Origin: Dyadobacter psychrophilus
GTDB lineage: Bacteria; Bacteroidota; Bacteroidia; Cytophagales; Spirosomataceae
Direction: 5' to 3'
Length of the DNA stretch: 64,000 nucleotides
Assembly: GCF_900167945.1 (NCBI RefSeq)
Contig: NZ_FUZA01000001.1
Coordinates: 868,001-932,000 of the forward strand
The position numbers were made by a program, and so were the translations under genes. This document shows positions 17,267-25,844 of the stretch, piece after piece. The notes beneath the pieces are model-generated. The model worked only from the letters and a program-made list of their open reading frames with translations. It had not been told where the DNA came from and made no database searches. How positions within the stretch are numbered: the stretch's first letter is position 1; the number at the start of each line of letters is the position of its first letter.

Positions 17267-18589
17267 TTATTTCTTTCCGTATTTCACTTTATACTTCTCA
17301 TAAAGGCGCTTCTGCTTATCATCCAGACTCACTTTTCCACCTTTGATAAAGGCCATTTGGATCACATTGCCGCGCATATCGAGCATATCGCCCGCAGTAA
17401 CTAAGAAAGAAGCGTGTTTGCCTTTCTCTAATGTTCCAACCAGCTTATCCGCACCAATAATTTCAGCCGCATTCTTAGTAACAAACTGCAATGCTTCTTC
17501 CGGTGTCACATTGCCAAAACCTGACGAAGTTCCCGCCAGAAACGCAAGATTCCGCGTCCGCCACCATTCATCCGCGTAAGTGATGGCCACTTTTACACCC
17601 GCTTTGTGCAATATTCCTGGCAACTCATAGGGCAAATAAACGTTCTCATCAACACGCCCGGGTAGCCGGTGCGTTGGGTTCAGAATTACAGCAATTTGGT
17701 TTTCTTTCAAAAAAGAAACCACTTTATAGGACTCATCCCCGCCTACTATTACCACTTTTTTCACACCATTCTCCTTTGCAAAATTAACTGCTTCAATAAT
17801 ATCCTTACCATATTCAGCCCTAATGTACAAGTTAGCAGAACCATCAAAAAGCGGCTTCATGGCTGCAAGGCGCAGGTTTACCGGATTCGGTGAGCTCGTT
17901 TCAGCATAAGCCTTCGCATCCGAGAATGTTGACCGAAACAAATTGATCACCTCCTGACGCTTTTCGTTTCTTTTGACTGAAACGGTGAAATCCTCATAAT
18001 TGAAAGTGCTTGCCAAAAAGGGAGGCCAGCTCAGCCAGATCCCGTCGTCTTTGGCCAGCACGGCATCTTCCCAATTCCATCCATCCGAATAAAAAACAGA
18101 AGAAGAACCCGAAATAATCCCGCCCTGCGGAACTGCCTGCGACAGTAAAATACCATTGCCGCGCAATGTCGGGATCACTTCCGAATCCGTGTTATACGCG
18201 ACCAGCGCCCTTACGTGCGGGTTGATCTGTCCTACTTCATTGTAATCCAAAGTCGCCCTTACCGAAGCAATTTCTTGCAAACCAACTGTTGTATTAAGAG
18301 AAATGATCCCGGGATAAATGTGCTTACCTTTTGCGTCAATAATTTCGGCGCCATTTGCACTGGTAATTGATCCTGAGGCTCCTACTTGCGTAATGATGCC
18401 TTTATCAAACGCTATGACACCGTTTTCAATCACTTGCCCGTTCCCGACGTGAATGGTCGAGCCGGTGATAAGAATCGATTTGGATTGTGCAACTGCGGGA
18501 GCCGGGTTTTGCGCCTGACTTGCAGGAATGAGCATCAACAAGCTCAGTGCCAGGCTGGTCAGCGGAATAATGAATTTATATTTTATCAT
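17267..18589 (-). CDS. Secreted amidohydrolase-fold protein with eroded metal site
   Basis: 440 residues with a signal peptide (SLALSLLMLIPASQAQ). The fold is recognisable from the beta-sandwich entry (ILITGSTIHVGNGQVIENGVIAFDKGII) and the C-terminal GNVTPEEALQFVTKNAAEIIGADKLVGTLEKGKHASFLVT. The first barrel strand, which normally reads PGxIDxHxH, here reads YPGIISLNTTVG, and the HxH metal ligands are absent. It is therefore probably not a standard binuclear or mononuclear hydrolase. It is paired with a second, larger amidohydrolase gene 23 bp upstream on the same strand, which suggests joint function, perhaps as a heteromer in the periplasm. The substrate is unknown. Confidence 0.82.
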   Translation of the reverse strand: MIKYKFIIPLTSLALSLLMLIPASQAQNPAPAVAQSKSILITGSTIHVGNGQVIENGVIAFDKGIITQVGASGSITSANGAEIIDAKGKHIYPGIISLNTTVGLQEIASVRATLDYNEVGQINPHVRALVAYNTDSEVIPTLRGNGILLSQAVPQGGIISGSSSVFYSDGWNWEDAVLAKDDGIWLSWPPFLASTFNYEDFTVSVKRNEKRQEVINLFRSTFSDAKAYAETSSPNPVNLRLAAMKPLFDGSANLYIRAEYGKDIIEAVNFAKENGVKKVVIVGGDESYKVVSFLKENQIAVILNPTHRLPGRVDENVYLPYELPGILHKAGVKVAITYADEWWRTRNLAFLAGTSSGFGNVTPEEALQFVTKNAAEIIGADKLVGTLEKGKHASFLVTAGDMLDMRGNVIQMAFIKGGKVSLDDKQKRLYEKYKVKYGKK

Positions 18590-18612
18590 AACAATGAATT
18601 GAATCTGATGGA

Positions 18613-21600
18613 TTAATGTGCTGTCTCATGTTCCGTGTGAACGCCAACAATGTCTTCGCAATGCCACATTTTTGGCTGCGATGCCTGTGGTTTTTGCGTT
18701 GGCTTACCTTCCGCTTTATCGCCCAGCATTTTCTGGATCAGCCGCTCACGTTCAACAGCCATTGTTTTTTGCTTTTCCTCATCCTTTTTCCTGTCAAAAT
18801 ACACAGCGCCTTCAACCATCGTAAACTCTGGCCTTGCATAAATAGACAATGGATGTGCATTCCAGAGCACCAGATCGGCATCTTTGCCTGCTTTAACACT
18901 TCCCAGGCGATTGTCTATATGCAGCAATTTTGCAGGATTCAGCGTCACCATTTTCCAAGCTTCTTCTTCCGGCACACCGCCATACTCAACCGTTTTTGCG
19001 GCTTCCTGATTCAATCTGCGCGCCATTTCGGCATCGTCGGAGTTAATTGCCACGGTGACGCCTTCGTGATACATTAATGCCGCATTGTACGGAATTGCCT
19101 CTTTCACCTCCATTTTATACGCCCACCAGTCGCCGAATGTCGAGCCGCCTATGCCGCGCTTGGCCATTTTGTCGGCCAACTTGTAACCTTCCAGAATGTG
19201 GGTGAATGTATTGATCTTAAAATTGAGAGAATCAGCCACATGCATCAGCATATTAATCTCCGACTGCACATACGAATGGCAAGTAATGAAGCGCTCGCTG
19301 GCCAGGATTTCCGCCAATGCATCCAGTTCAATGTCTCGTCGGGGTGCATTACCAGTTTGTTTTTTGGAATTTGCGTTGTAGGTTTTCCATTGCGCAGCGT
19401 AATCTTTTGCCCGTAGAAAATGATCAAAAAATACTTGTTCCACGCCCATTCTGGTCTGGGGAAAACGCGTTCTGACAACATCGCCCCAGTTAGACTGTTT
19501 CACATTTTCTCCCAAAGCAAATTTGATCGTTTTCACCTCGGGAATCAGCATTTGCGATTGGCTGGCACCCCATTTCAGCTTAATTAATGCACTTTGTCCG
19601 CCAATAGAGTTGGCAGAACCGTGAAGCAAATGTGAGGTCGTTACACCGCCTGCAAGTTGCCTGTAAATGTTAACGTCATCCGGGTTGATCACGTCACTCA
19701 TTCTCACCTCCGCAGAACTGGTCTGACCGCCTTCGTTAATGGTGAACAGCGCAATGTGTGAATGTTCGTCAATTATGCCGCTGGTCAAATGCTTGCCGGT
19801 TCCGTCGATGGTTTTTGCTCCCGAAGGCGAGGATAATGCTTTCCCAACCTTGGTTATCTTGCCGTTTTGAACCAGCACATCCGCATTTTGCAAAATCCCT
19901 TCTTTCTCATTCGTCCAGATGGTTGCATTTTTGATCAGAACGGTTTCAGCCACAGGTAATGTTTCGTTTCCAAAACCCACAAAAGGATAATAAACGGGTC
20001 CGGTTTCCTTCACTTTTGCAACAGCCGTGTCTTTGGCAATTGCCTGCTGATATTTCTCTGATAATGTTGCGACCCAGGGGACAACATTTCCATTTGGCAA
20101 AACGCCTTCCCCTGCCAGGCCATTTCCAGCTATCCAACCCGTCAGGCGCGTTGTTCCCGCATTTTTATCAGGCTGGTAAGTAATGGTCAGCAATTTGTCC
20201 GAAAGAATGACCTTAGGCGTTATTTTCACCGAATCCTGAACAGTTATCTTATATTCCGGCTTATCCGGTGCACCTGTAACTTGCAGTTTGCCCGCAGGCT
20301 GATTGTTCACGGACAGCGCATAAGTCCCGCGCACATCCGGCGCATTCATCGCTGACAAAACAAACTGCTTTCCCTGGATCCAGTTTTCATAAATCACATT
20401 ATCCTTCCCAAACAGATCACCGGAAGTAATGATAAAGTTGGCAAGTAACCCGCTTTTCAAGCTCCCAACCTGCCCTTCCGCCTTGATCAGACTTGCAGGA
20501 ATGGTTGTTAATGCTTCAAGTGCCTTTTCTTTTGGAAGGCCGTATTCAATGGCCGTTTTTATATTTTTCCAAAAATCAGCCTTGTTCTTCATGCCTGAAA
20601 CCGTGAATGCAAACGGAATCTCTGCCTTAGCCACTTCGGATGGATTCTTAGGAGCTAATTCCCAATGTTTTAACTGGGCTACGCTTACCAAATCCGCATC
20701 CCATGGATCCGCGACATCGTAGGCTTCGGGAAATTGGAGTGGTAAAATCAATGTGGCTTTCGTGGCTTTTATCTCTTTCAAGCGCTGGTATTCATCGCCG
20801 CCACCTTTGATAATATATTGTATCCCAAATTCATCACCAACTTTGTCAGCACGGATAATGCTGTATTTATCATTGGTTTCAAAAAAGGAAGGAAGTGTTT
20901 TGATCTGGTTGAAGGCTTCGAGCGAAAGGTTGGTTTCCTTGGCTTTTTCTGTTTTAGCATACCAATCGGCATCATAATAATTTTGTCTTAACAGCGCCAC
21001 AACACCCATTGTAGACGAAGGATATGTTTGGGAGGAAGAGCCTTTGCTGAATGAAAAATGGGCAGAAGCCTTTCTTTTCAATAATGCTTTGTTGGCCGCC
21101 TCGTCGGTTAATGTTACTACTGCGCCATTTCCACGTACAATTCCGTCATGCGGATGGATCAGCACAGTTCCAAAACCGATTTTGCGAAGCTCCTCCGCTT
21201 TTTTCGCATCAGGTGTAAATATCAAACTGGCATCATTTTCAGGTTGGATAGCCTGATTCCAGCCAAATGCGCCCTTTTTACTGGATTCCAGTTGCGGCGT
21301 TTGCCTGCCGCCTGCGGGACGTTCTCTCCTCACTTCCGGCATTCCATAATCGGAGTCCAGGTCTATAAGCGAAGGATAAATGTATTTTTCTTTCAAATTC
21401 ATCACCACTGTGCCGGCGGGGATTTTTACTTGTTTACCCACCTCACGGATGATCCCGTTTTCAATGAGCATGGTTCCTTTAAGGATCGTGGTTTTGGAAT
21501 CGACGACGATGTTTGCGTTCGTAAATGCGTAGCGCCCCGGCCGGTCGTCGTAAGCTCCGTTTTGGGGGAAAGTTTCCTGCGCATGGGCGATCACGCTGAT

Positions 21601-21639
21601 CGTAAGACAGGTCAGCAGGGCTGATAATTGTTTAAACAT
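18613..21639 (-). CDS. Secreted double amidohydrolase-fold protein
   Basis: 1008 residues, roughly twice a normal amidohydrolase, with a signal peptide (LSALLTCLTISVIAHAQ). The N-terminal half (about 30-430) has the fold but lacks metal ligands: the strand-1 motif reads YPSLIDLDSDYG. The C-terminal half (about 560-975) keeps them. It has IIDEHSHIALF with the HxH pair, later histidines in ERFITCHSYVQSEIN and FTHILEGYKLA, and the Asp in AINSDDAEMARR. The linker between halves is beta-rich. The C-terminus is low complexity with Lys, Gln and Pro. Only the second half should be catalytic, and the substrate could be a dipeptide or other imidic compound. It forms an operon with the smaller homologue downstream. 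Confidence 0.85.
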   Translation of the reverse strand: MFKQLSALLTCLTISVIAHAQETFPQNGAYDDRPGRYAFTNANIVVDSKTTILKGTMLIENGIIREVGKQVKIPAGTVVMNLKEKYIYPSLIDLDSDYGMPEVRRERPAGGRQTPQLESSKKGAFGWNQAIQPENDASLIFTPDAKKAEELRKIGFGTVLIHPHDGIVRGNGAVVTLTDEAANKALLKRKASAHFSFSKGSSSQTYPSSTMGVVALLRQNYYDADWYAKTEKAKETNLSLEAFNQIKTLPSFFETNDKYSIIRADKVGDEFGIQYIIKGGGDEYQRLKEIKATKATLILPLQFPEAYDVADPWDADLVSVAQLKHWELAPKNPSEVAKAEIPFAFTVSGMKNKADFWKNIKTAIEYGLPKEKALEALTTIPASLIKAEGQVGSLKSGLLANFIITSGDLFGKDNVIYENWIQGKQFVLSAMNAPDVRGTYALSVNNQPAGKLQVTGAPDKPEYKITVQDSVKITPKVILSDKLLTITYQPDKNAGTTRLTGWIAGNGLAGEGVLPNGNVVPWVATLSEKYQQAIAKDTAVAKVKETGPVYYPFVGFGNETLPVAETVLIKNATIWTNEKEGILQNADVLVQNGKITKVGKALSSPSGAKTIDGTGKHLTSGIIDEHSHIALFTINEGGQTSSAEVRMSDVINPDDVNIYRQLAGGVTTSHLLHGSANSIGGQSALIKLKWGASQSQMLIPEVKTIKFALGENVKQSNWGDVVRTRFPQTRMGVEQVFFDHFLRAKDYAAQWKTYNANSKKQTGNAPRRDIELDALAEILASERFITCHSYVQSEINMLMHVADSLNFKINTFTHILEGYKLADKMAKRGIGGSTFGDWWAYKMEVKEAIPYNAALMYHEGVTVAINSDDAEMARRLNQEAAKTVEYGGVPEEEAWKMVTLNPAKLLHIDNRLGSVKAGKDADLVLWNAHPLSIYARPEFTMVEGAVYFDRKKDEEKQKTMAVERERLIQKMLGDKAEGKPTQKPQASQPKMWHCEDIVGVHTEHETAH

Positions 21640-21808
21640 ATGGTGTTATTTGATTGCAGTTCGGAACTACAATATACAAGTAAAAATGAAAATTCAGCTT
21701 GGAAAGGGCATTTTCACTGGAAGTTACAATTGCCGCGGGGAATTGTTATGTTGCCTATTTTTTGCATCTTGGTATTAGTTTTCTAGATGTTTATTTAGCC
21801 TTTATAAA

Positions 21809-22096
21809 ATGGATTACAATCAATTTAAAGAATCACTTTCGCAAAACGTCCCGCCAGAAACGGTCTCAGAACCATTAAAAGCCCTTTGGTATGCTGCAAA
21901 AGACGATTGGGAAGCAGCACACAACATTGCCCAAAGCAAAGAAGGAATGCCTGTTTACGATCATTTGCATGCTTACCTTCATCGCGTCGAAGGGGACACC
22001 TGGAATGCTGGATATTGGTACAAACGGGCTGGAAAACCGGTTTTTAAGGGGTCATTGCAAGAAGAATTGGAAGCATTAACCACATCCTTACTATAA
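21809..22096 (+). CDS. Small conserved-looking protein of unknown function
   Basis: 95 residues, acidic and soluble, with no signal peptide or membrane segment. It is predicted helical, with a repeated pattern of Trp and Tyr (ALWYAAKDDWEAAHNIAQ, YDHLHAYLHRVEGDTWNAGYWYKRAGK) that suggests two or three TPR-like helix pairs. I do not recognise a named family, though proteins with this Trp/His pattern seem frequent in environmental bacteria. The ATG at 21809 follows AT-rich sequence. The stop codon lies 2 bp before the palindrome array that precedes satD, so the gene may share a transcript with satD or be separated from it by the array. Confidence 0.7.
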   Translation: MDYNQFKESLSQNVPPETVSEPLKALWYAAKDDWEAAHNIAQSKEGMPVYDHLHAYLHRVEGDTWNAGYWYKRAGKPVFKGSLQEELEALTTSLL

Positions 22097-22098
22097 AA

Positions 22099-22209
22099 AA
22101 TATAAGGCTTTTACCTTATATTCGGTCAATATAAGGTTTTTGCCTTATATTTGTATGATATAAGGCTTTTACCTTATATTTACTCATTATAAGGCTAAAA
22201 GCTTATATC
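22099..22209 (+). repeat. Four palindromes at exact 29-bp period, probable operator array for satD
   Basis: Four copies start at 22099, 22128, 22157 and 22186, each 29 bp apart. Copies 1 and 2 are perfect: arms AATATAAGG and CCTTATATT around a 6-nt spacer (CTTTTA or TTTTTG). Copy 3 has 8-bp arms (ATATAAGG/CCTTATAT). Copy 4 is degenerate (ATTATAAGG, spacer CTAAAA, GCTTATATC) and ends 2 nt before the satD ATG at 22212. The array fills essentially the whole 115-bp gap between the small gene and satD. The downstream protein has a C-terminal helix-turn-helix, so autoregulation by SatD binding is the leading inference. RNA hairpins are an alternative. Confidence 0.85.
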
Positions 22210-22211
22210 CA

Positions 22212-22850
22212 ATGAAGAAGTATCATGCCGTAATCACCGCTGATATGGTTAATTCAACGTTTTTCACACGAGAAGAGACCACAGAATGGCTTAGCGAAAT
22301 GATTGGCCTCTTACGGGAGAATCCGGCTTTCGACTGGGCATTGAAACCCGAAATTTATCGGGGAGACAGCTTTCAGGGTGTATTAAAAAACACCAATGAA
22401 GCCATGCACGCTGCCATTCTCGCACGTGCCTCCATGCGCACGCACGCCAAAAACACTGATCTGCGCATCGCCATTGGCATAGGAAAAACGGAACAGCTCA
22501 CCGATCGCGCAGGCACCTCAGACGGTGAAGCATTTCGTTTGTCGGGGCATTTGGCTGATAATATCAGGAAACAAAAAGCGCGGATCGGGATTGCATTACC
22601 GAATCCTTCCGAGCCACTTAATGCTACATTAGATCTTTTGGAGACGCTTATTGAGAACTGGACCACTTCCCAAAGCGAGGTGATTGTAGCGTTGCTCCTG
22701 AAAAAGAACATTAACCAGATTTCCGAGCAACTCGGGATCAGCCAGCCTGCCGCCAGCCAGCGCGTTGCTTCTTCGAAATGGTGGGCAATTGAAAATTTTC
22801 TCGCTACCTTTCCCAAACATTTATCACTATACACAAAAACTAAATTATGA
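22212..22850 (+). CDS. SatD family protein with C-terminal helix-turn-helix
   Basis: 212 residues. The N-terminus (YHAVITADMVNS) matches the SatD family, named from the sat acid-tolerance locus of Streptococcus mutans, where the biochemical role is unclear. The middle carries RGDSFQGVLKN and RIAIGIGKTEQL, a pattern reminiscent of nucleotide-cyclase-like folds. The C-terminus has a clear HTH of the sigma/Trp-repressor sort, LLKKNINQISEQLGISQPAASQRVASSKW (about 160-195). The ATG sits just after the palindrome array. The stop overlaps the start of the DUF3307 gene by 4 bp (ATGA), so the two are translationally coupled. Confidence 0.85.
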   Translation: MKKYHAVITADMVNSTFFTREETTEWLSEMIGLLRENPAFDWALKPEIYRGDSFQGVLKNTNEAMHAAILARASMRTHAKNTDLRIAIGIGKTEQLTDRAGTSDGEAFRLSGHLADNIRKQKARIGIALPNPSEPLNATLDLLETLIENWTTSQSEVIVALLLKKNINQISEQLGISQPAASQRVASSKWWAIENFLATFPKHLSLYTKTKL

Positions 22851-23590
22851 TCGAGTTTCTGCAACTATTGCTCGCACACATTCTGGTTGATTTCTACTGG
22901 CAGCCTACAAAATGGGTCATTGAAAAAAGAGAAAAATCATTCCGCTCCAAATACTTTTACCTCCACATTACGCTTGTTATCGTTGTTTCTTACGTCGTGC
23001 TGGGTTATTGGACCAATCCTGTTCCTGCTATTGCATTAGGCGCGGCGCATGGCATTATTGATATTATGAAAATCGCATTGGATAAAAAGGGAACATTGAT
23101 CTGGTTTGTGGCCGATCAGGCAGCCCATGTGATCAGCATTGCCCTTACGGCGCTTATTATTACCAGTGCTTTACCGGCTGGCGTGGAAGTTTTCAAAACC
23201 TGGCTGTTCACCACAAAAACGCTTGCCATTTTCACTGGCGCGCTGGTCTCGCTCTCCCCTATTTCGTTTTTTGTCGGCATCCTTACAAAACCCTGGCGCG
23301 AAGAACTTGCACGGCTGGCACCTAATGCGGATGATAACCTAGCCAATGCCGGACGCTGGATCGGGATGTCGGAAAGGCTGCTCATCTTTGTTTTTGTGCT
23401 GGTAAGCCAGTTTTCGGCCATTGGATTTCTGATTGCTGCAAAATCCTTACTTCGTTATAATGATAAATCTGCCAGCAGCGAAATTTCAGCGGCTTACATC
23501 AGCAAAAAGTCTGAATATGTGCTTGTAGGCACGTTAATGAGCTACACATGCGCGATCGCGGTGGCGCTGGTTGTGAAAACATTGTATTAA
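22847..23590 (+). CDS. DUF3307 integral membrane protein
   Basis: 247 residues with about six hydrophobic segments. The N-terminus FLQLLLAHILVDFYWQPTKWVIEKREKSFRSKYFYLHITLV matches DUF3307, which typically has a conserved Asp-Phe and several His. A GAAHGIIDIMKI motif follows near residue 65-75. The function is not established. DUF3307 genes commonly sit next to satD, and here the reading frames overlap by 4 bp, so the two products very likely act together. SatD may be a soluble regulator or nucleotide sensor for the membrane partner. Confidence 0.85.
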   Translation: MIEFLQLLLAHILVDFYWQPTKWVIEKREKSFRSKYFYLHITLVIVVSYVVLGYWTNPVPAIALGAAHGIIDIMKIALDKKGTLIWFVADQAAHVISIALTALIITSALPAGVEVFKTWLFTTKTLAIFTGALVSLSPISFFVGILTKPWREELARLAPNADDNLANAGRWIGMSERLLIFVFVLVSQFSAIGFLIAAKSLLRYNDKSASSEISAAYISKKSEYVLVGTLMSYTCAIAVALVVKTLY

Positions 23591-23656
23591 AAAGGCGATG
23601 TGATTAAACCTTGCTGCAACAAATTGCTCTAATATGAGTATCTAAACTTGATAACC

Positions 23657-24052
23657 ATGAAAAAGACAATGTTGGCCATGATAATGGCTCTTTTTAGCAT
23701 AGCAGCCTTTGCCCAACGCCAGGATTCTGATGTAACTCCGGAAAAACGAGCAGAAAATCAGACAAAACAGATGACCGAAAAGCTGAACCTTTCGGAAGAC
23801 CAGCAAAAGCAAATTTATAATTTAAGCCTGGCAAGAGCCCAGAAAGTGAAGGAAATGAGGGAAGCGCAAACCATTGATCGCGAGCAGATGCGGGCATCGA
23901 TGGAAACTTTCAACAACGAGGTTGCGAAATTACTGACTGTCGAACAACAGGAAAAATATAAAACCATGCTCGAAGACCGCCGCGGTGGCGACCGCCGCGG
24001 TGGCGACCGACGCGGAGACAATGGCGGCGGCGGAGGCCCGCGAGGAAACTAA
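23657..24052 (+). CDS. Periplasmic DUF4890/Spy-like small protein
   Basis: 131 residues starting at ATG 23657, chosen over a TTG three codons upstream because the signal peptide MKKTMLAMIMALFSIAAFAQ begins there. The mature part is helical and charged, with LNLSEDQQKQIYNLSLARAQKVKEMRE and LLTVEQQEKYKTMLEDR resembling the LTxxQ-type helices of Spy/CpxP periplasmic chaperones. The C-terminus is Arg-Gly-Asp repeats and Gly-rich, encoded by 15-bp direct repeats. In Bacteroidota this family is annotated DUF4890. A chaperone-like or stress-related role is only inferred. Confidence 0.8.
   Translation: MKKTMLAMIMALFSIAAFAQRQDSDVTPEKRAENQTKQMTEKLNLSEDQQKQIYNLSLARAQKVKEMREAQTIDREQMRASMETFNNEVAKLLTVEQQEKYKTMLEDRRGGDRRGGDRRGDNGGGGGPRGN
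23975..24019 (+). repeat. Three 15-bp direct repeats inside the DUF4890 gene
   Basis: The unit GACCGCCGCGGTGGC occurs at 23975-23989 and 23990-24004, with a diverged copy at 24005-24019. It encodes the Asp-Arg-Arg-Gly-Gly repeats of the tail. The tract is much more GC-rich than its surroundings and could vary in copy number by slippage. Confidence 0.85.
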
Positions 24053-24073
24053 GCTCTCTTTTATCAGGAAATG

Positions 24074-24109
24074 AAAAGGGTTGGTATCGCAAGATATCCA
24101 ACCCTTTTT
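24074..24109 (+). terminator. Rho-independent terminator after the DUF4890 gene
   Basis: A stem of GGGTTGG plus TATC (78-88 of this hundred) pairs with GATA, one bulged T and CCAACCC (93-104), with a GCAA tetraloop. A-run before and T-run after complete it. The next gene is convergent. Confidence 0.85.
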
Positions 24110-24148
24110 CTATGAATGCTATTACAAACCTAAATAACCATTTCCATA

Positions 24149-25744
24149 TTAAATCGCCATTTCAGTCTTGAATTCCGACGTAAAGTGGAAATGTATCGCT
24201 GGATTATTCTCCCTGTTCATGCGGATCATCCATTCGGATTCCGCCAGGAAAACCGGGTTTCTGTCTTTATCGTAGGCAATTTGGTTTCCTTTTAGGCGGA
24301 TAAACTGATCCATGGCAGGTTTTTCGTCGGCGGTAAGCCAGCAAGCGCGTGTAATGCCCATAGGAACCCAGCGGCATTTTGCGCCATATTCGTGTTCCAA
24401 ACGATATTGGATTACATCAAATTGAAGTTCACCAACTGTTCCTACAATTTTACGGTTACCCAGATCCAATGTAAAAAGCTGCGCAACGCCTTCGTCTGTA
24501 AGCTGTTGAATGCCTTTTTCCAATTGCTTGGATTTCATCGGATCAAGGTTGATCAATTCTTTAAAGATCTCGGGCGAAAAGCTTGGAATCCCTGAAAATT
24601 GGAGGTTTTCGCCTTCCGTCAATGTATCGCCGATCTTGAAACTTCCTGTGTCGTAAAGCCCAACCACATCGCCCGGGAAGCCTTCGTCCATTACACTTTT
24701 AGCCGAAGCCATGAATGTAAACGGACTTGAAAAACGGACATCCTTACCCATTCTGACATGTTTATAAAACTTTCCACGCTCAAATTTCCCTGAACAAATC
24801 CGCAGAAACGCAATGCGGTCACGGTGCCTTGGATCCAGGTTAGCGTGTATTTTGAATACAAAACCTGTGAATTTAGGCTCCATAGGCGACACTTCACGCA
24901 CATCCGTTGGCCGTGGCTGAGGGATGGGTGAAATTTCACAGAATGTATCCAGCAATTCTTTGATACCAAAGTTATTAATGGCACTTCCGAAGAAAACCGG
25001 CGCTAACTGGCCTTTTTGATAAGCTTCTTCCGAAAACACATCATAAACACCTTCAACAAGCTCTACATCCTCAGTAAGTTGCAATGCGTCTCTTTCTCCA
25101 AGCAAGTCAACCAGTTTGTCATCTTCCAAACTCACCTTGGCAACGTCGCTTTCAATTTTTGTCTTATTGATTTTAAAGAAATACAACATTTGCTCGTACA
25201 AGCTGTAAACGCCTTTGAAATTGGCTCCCATGTTGATCGGCCACGTCAGCGGGCGAACGCGGATGCTCAATTTCGTTTCAAGTTCGTCCAGCAGTTCGAA
25301 TGGATTTTGCCCTTCCCTATCCAGCTTATTAATGAAAACAATAACAGGCGTGTTACGCATCCGGCACACTTCCATAAGCCGTTCCGTCTGTTCCTCAACG
25401 CCCTTTACGCAGTCAATCACCAGGATTACACTATCCACAGCCGTCAATGTACGGTAAGTATCTTCCGCAAAATCCTTGTGACCGGGCGTATCCAGAATGT
25501 TGATCAGCAGATCTTTATATTCAAAAGTCATTACCGAAGTAGCGACCGAAATTCCCCTTTGCTTCTCAATTTCCATGAAATCGGAAGTAGCGGTCTTTTT
25601 AATTTTATTGGATTTTACCGCGCCCGCAGTCTGGATCGCACCTCCAAAAAGGAGCAGCTTTTCAGTAAGTGTCGTTTTACCAGCATCTGGGTGACTGATA
25701 ATTGCGAATGTGCGCCGCTTCTTGATTTCTTCTAAATTACTCAT
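24149..25744 (-). CDS. prfC: Peptide chain release factor 3
   Basis: 531 residues from the ATG at 25744; an upstream in-frame start would add 11 unlikely residues. The translational GTPase G1 motif [15 protein letters not shown] is at 17-31, [12 protein letters not shown] is switch I, G3 is [17 protein letters not shown]4 is NKLDRE and the GSAINNFG segment is G5-like. The IEKQRGIS and [16 protein letters not shown] motifs separate RF3 from EF-G and LepA. RF3 is the GTPase that removes RF1 or RF2 from ribosomes after termination. The length matches E. coli RF3 (529). It is followed by no obvious terminator before the convergent DUF4890 gene. Confidence 0.96.
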   Translation of the reverse strand: MSNLEEIKKRRTFAIISHPDAGKTTLTEKLLLFGGAIQTAGAVKSNKIKKTATSDFMEIEKQRGISVATSVMTFEYKDLLINILDTPGHKDFAEDTYRTLTAVDSVILVIDCVKGVEEQTERLMEVCRMRNTPVIVFINKLDREGQNPFELLDELETKLSIRVRPLTWPINMGANFKGVYSLYEQMLYFFKINKTKIESDVAKVSLEDDKLVDLLGERDALQLTEDVELVEGVYDVFSEEAYQKGQLAPVFFGSAINNFGIKELLDTFCEISPIPQPRPTDVREVSPMEPKFTGFVFKIHANLDPRHRDRIAFLRICSGKFERGKFYKHVRMGKDVRFSSPFTFMASAKSVMDEGFPGDVVGLYDTGSFKIGDTLTEGENLQFSGIPSFSPEIFKELINLDPMKSKQLEKGIQQLTDEGVAQLFTLDLGNRKIVGTVGELQFDVIQYRLEHEYGAKCRWVPMGITRACWLTADEKPAMDQFIRLKGNQIAYDKDRNPVFLAESEWMIRMNRENNPAIHFHFTSEFKTEMAI

Positions 25745-25758
25745 ATCTAAAATTTGCA

Positions 25759-25766
25759 CAAAGATA
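25759..25766 (-). promoter_or_regulatory. Candidate -7 element (TATCTTTG) for prfC
   Basis: On the minus strand TATCTTTG matches TAnnTTTG 15 nt before the prfC ATG, implying a very short leader. It sits directly downstream of the ppa terminator, which supports an independent promoter here. The -33 box is not evident. Confidence 0.35.
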
Positions 25767-25770
25767 AGAA

Positions 25771-25801
25771 TAAACAAAAGCCGCCCCTAACCGGGACGGC
25801 T
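25771..25801 (-). terminator. Rho-independent terminator after ppa
   Basis: On the minus strand AGCCGTCCC pairs with GGGGCGGCT around a 5-nt loop (one G-U pair) and is followed by TTTTGTTT. It lies about 44 bp downstream of the ppa stop. Confidence 0.85.
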
Positions 25802-25844
25802 CTAAATTATCTTGCAAAGAAACGATCAGTGTTTAAATCCGATC

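Noticed and set aside
19196..20183. Antisense open frames across the large amidohydrolase gene
   Set aside because: Several plus-strand frames of 60-150 codons overlap it with poor composition and no start signals. They are shadows of the real gene.
22099..22209. CRISPR array
   Set aside because: The period is 29 bp with palindromic units and only 5-nt variable gaps between copies. There are no spacer-sized unique segments and no cas genes nearby.
22099..22209. Rho-independent terminators or riboswitch in the satD gap
   Set aside because: The stems are AT-rich, not followed by long T-runs, and strictly periodic. This fits protein-binding sites better than transcription stops, though RNA hairpins are not excluded.
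25016..25735. Plus-strand 239-codon frame inside prfC
   Set aside because: It is the opposite strand of a well-supported RF3 gene, and its translation has no recognisable domain.
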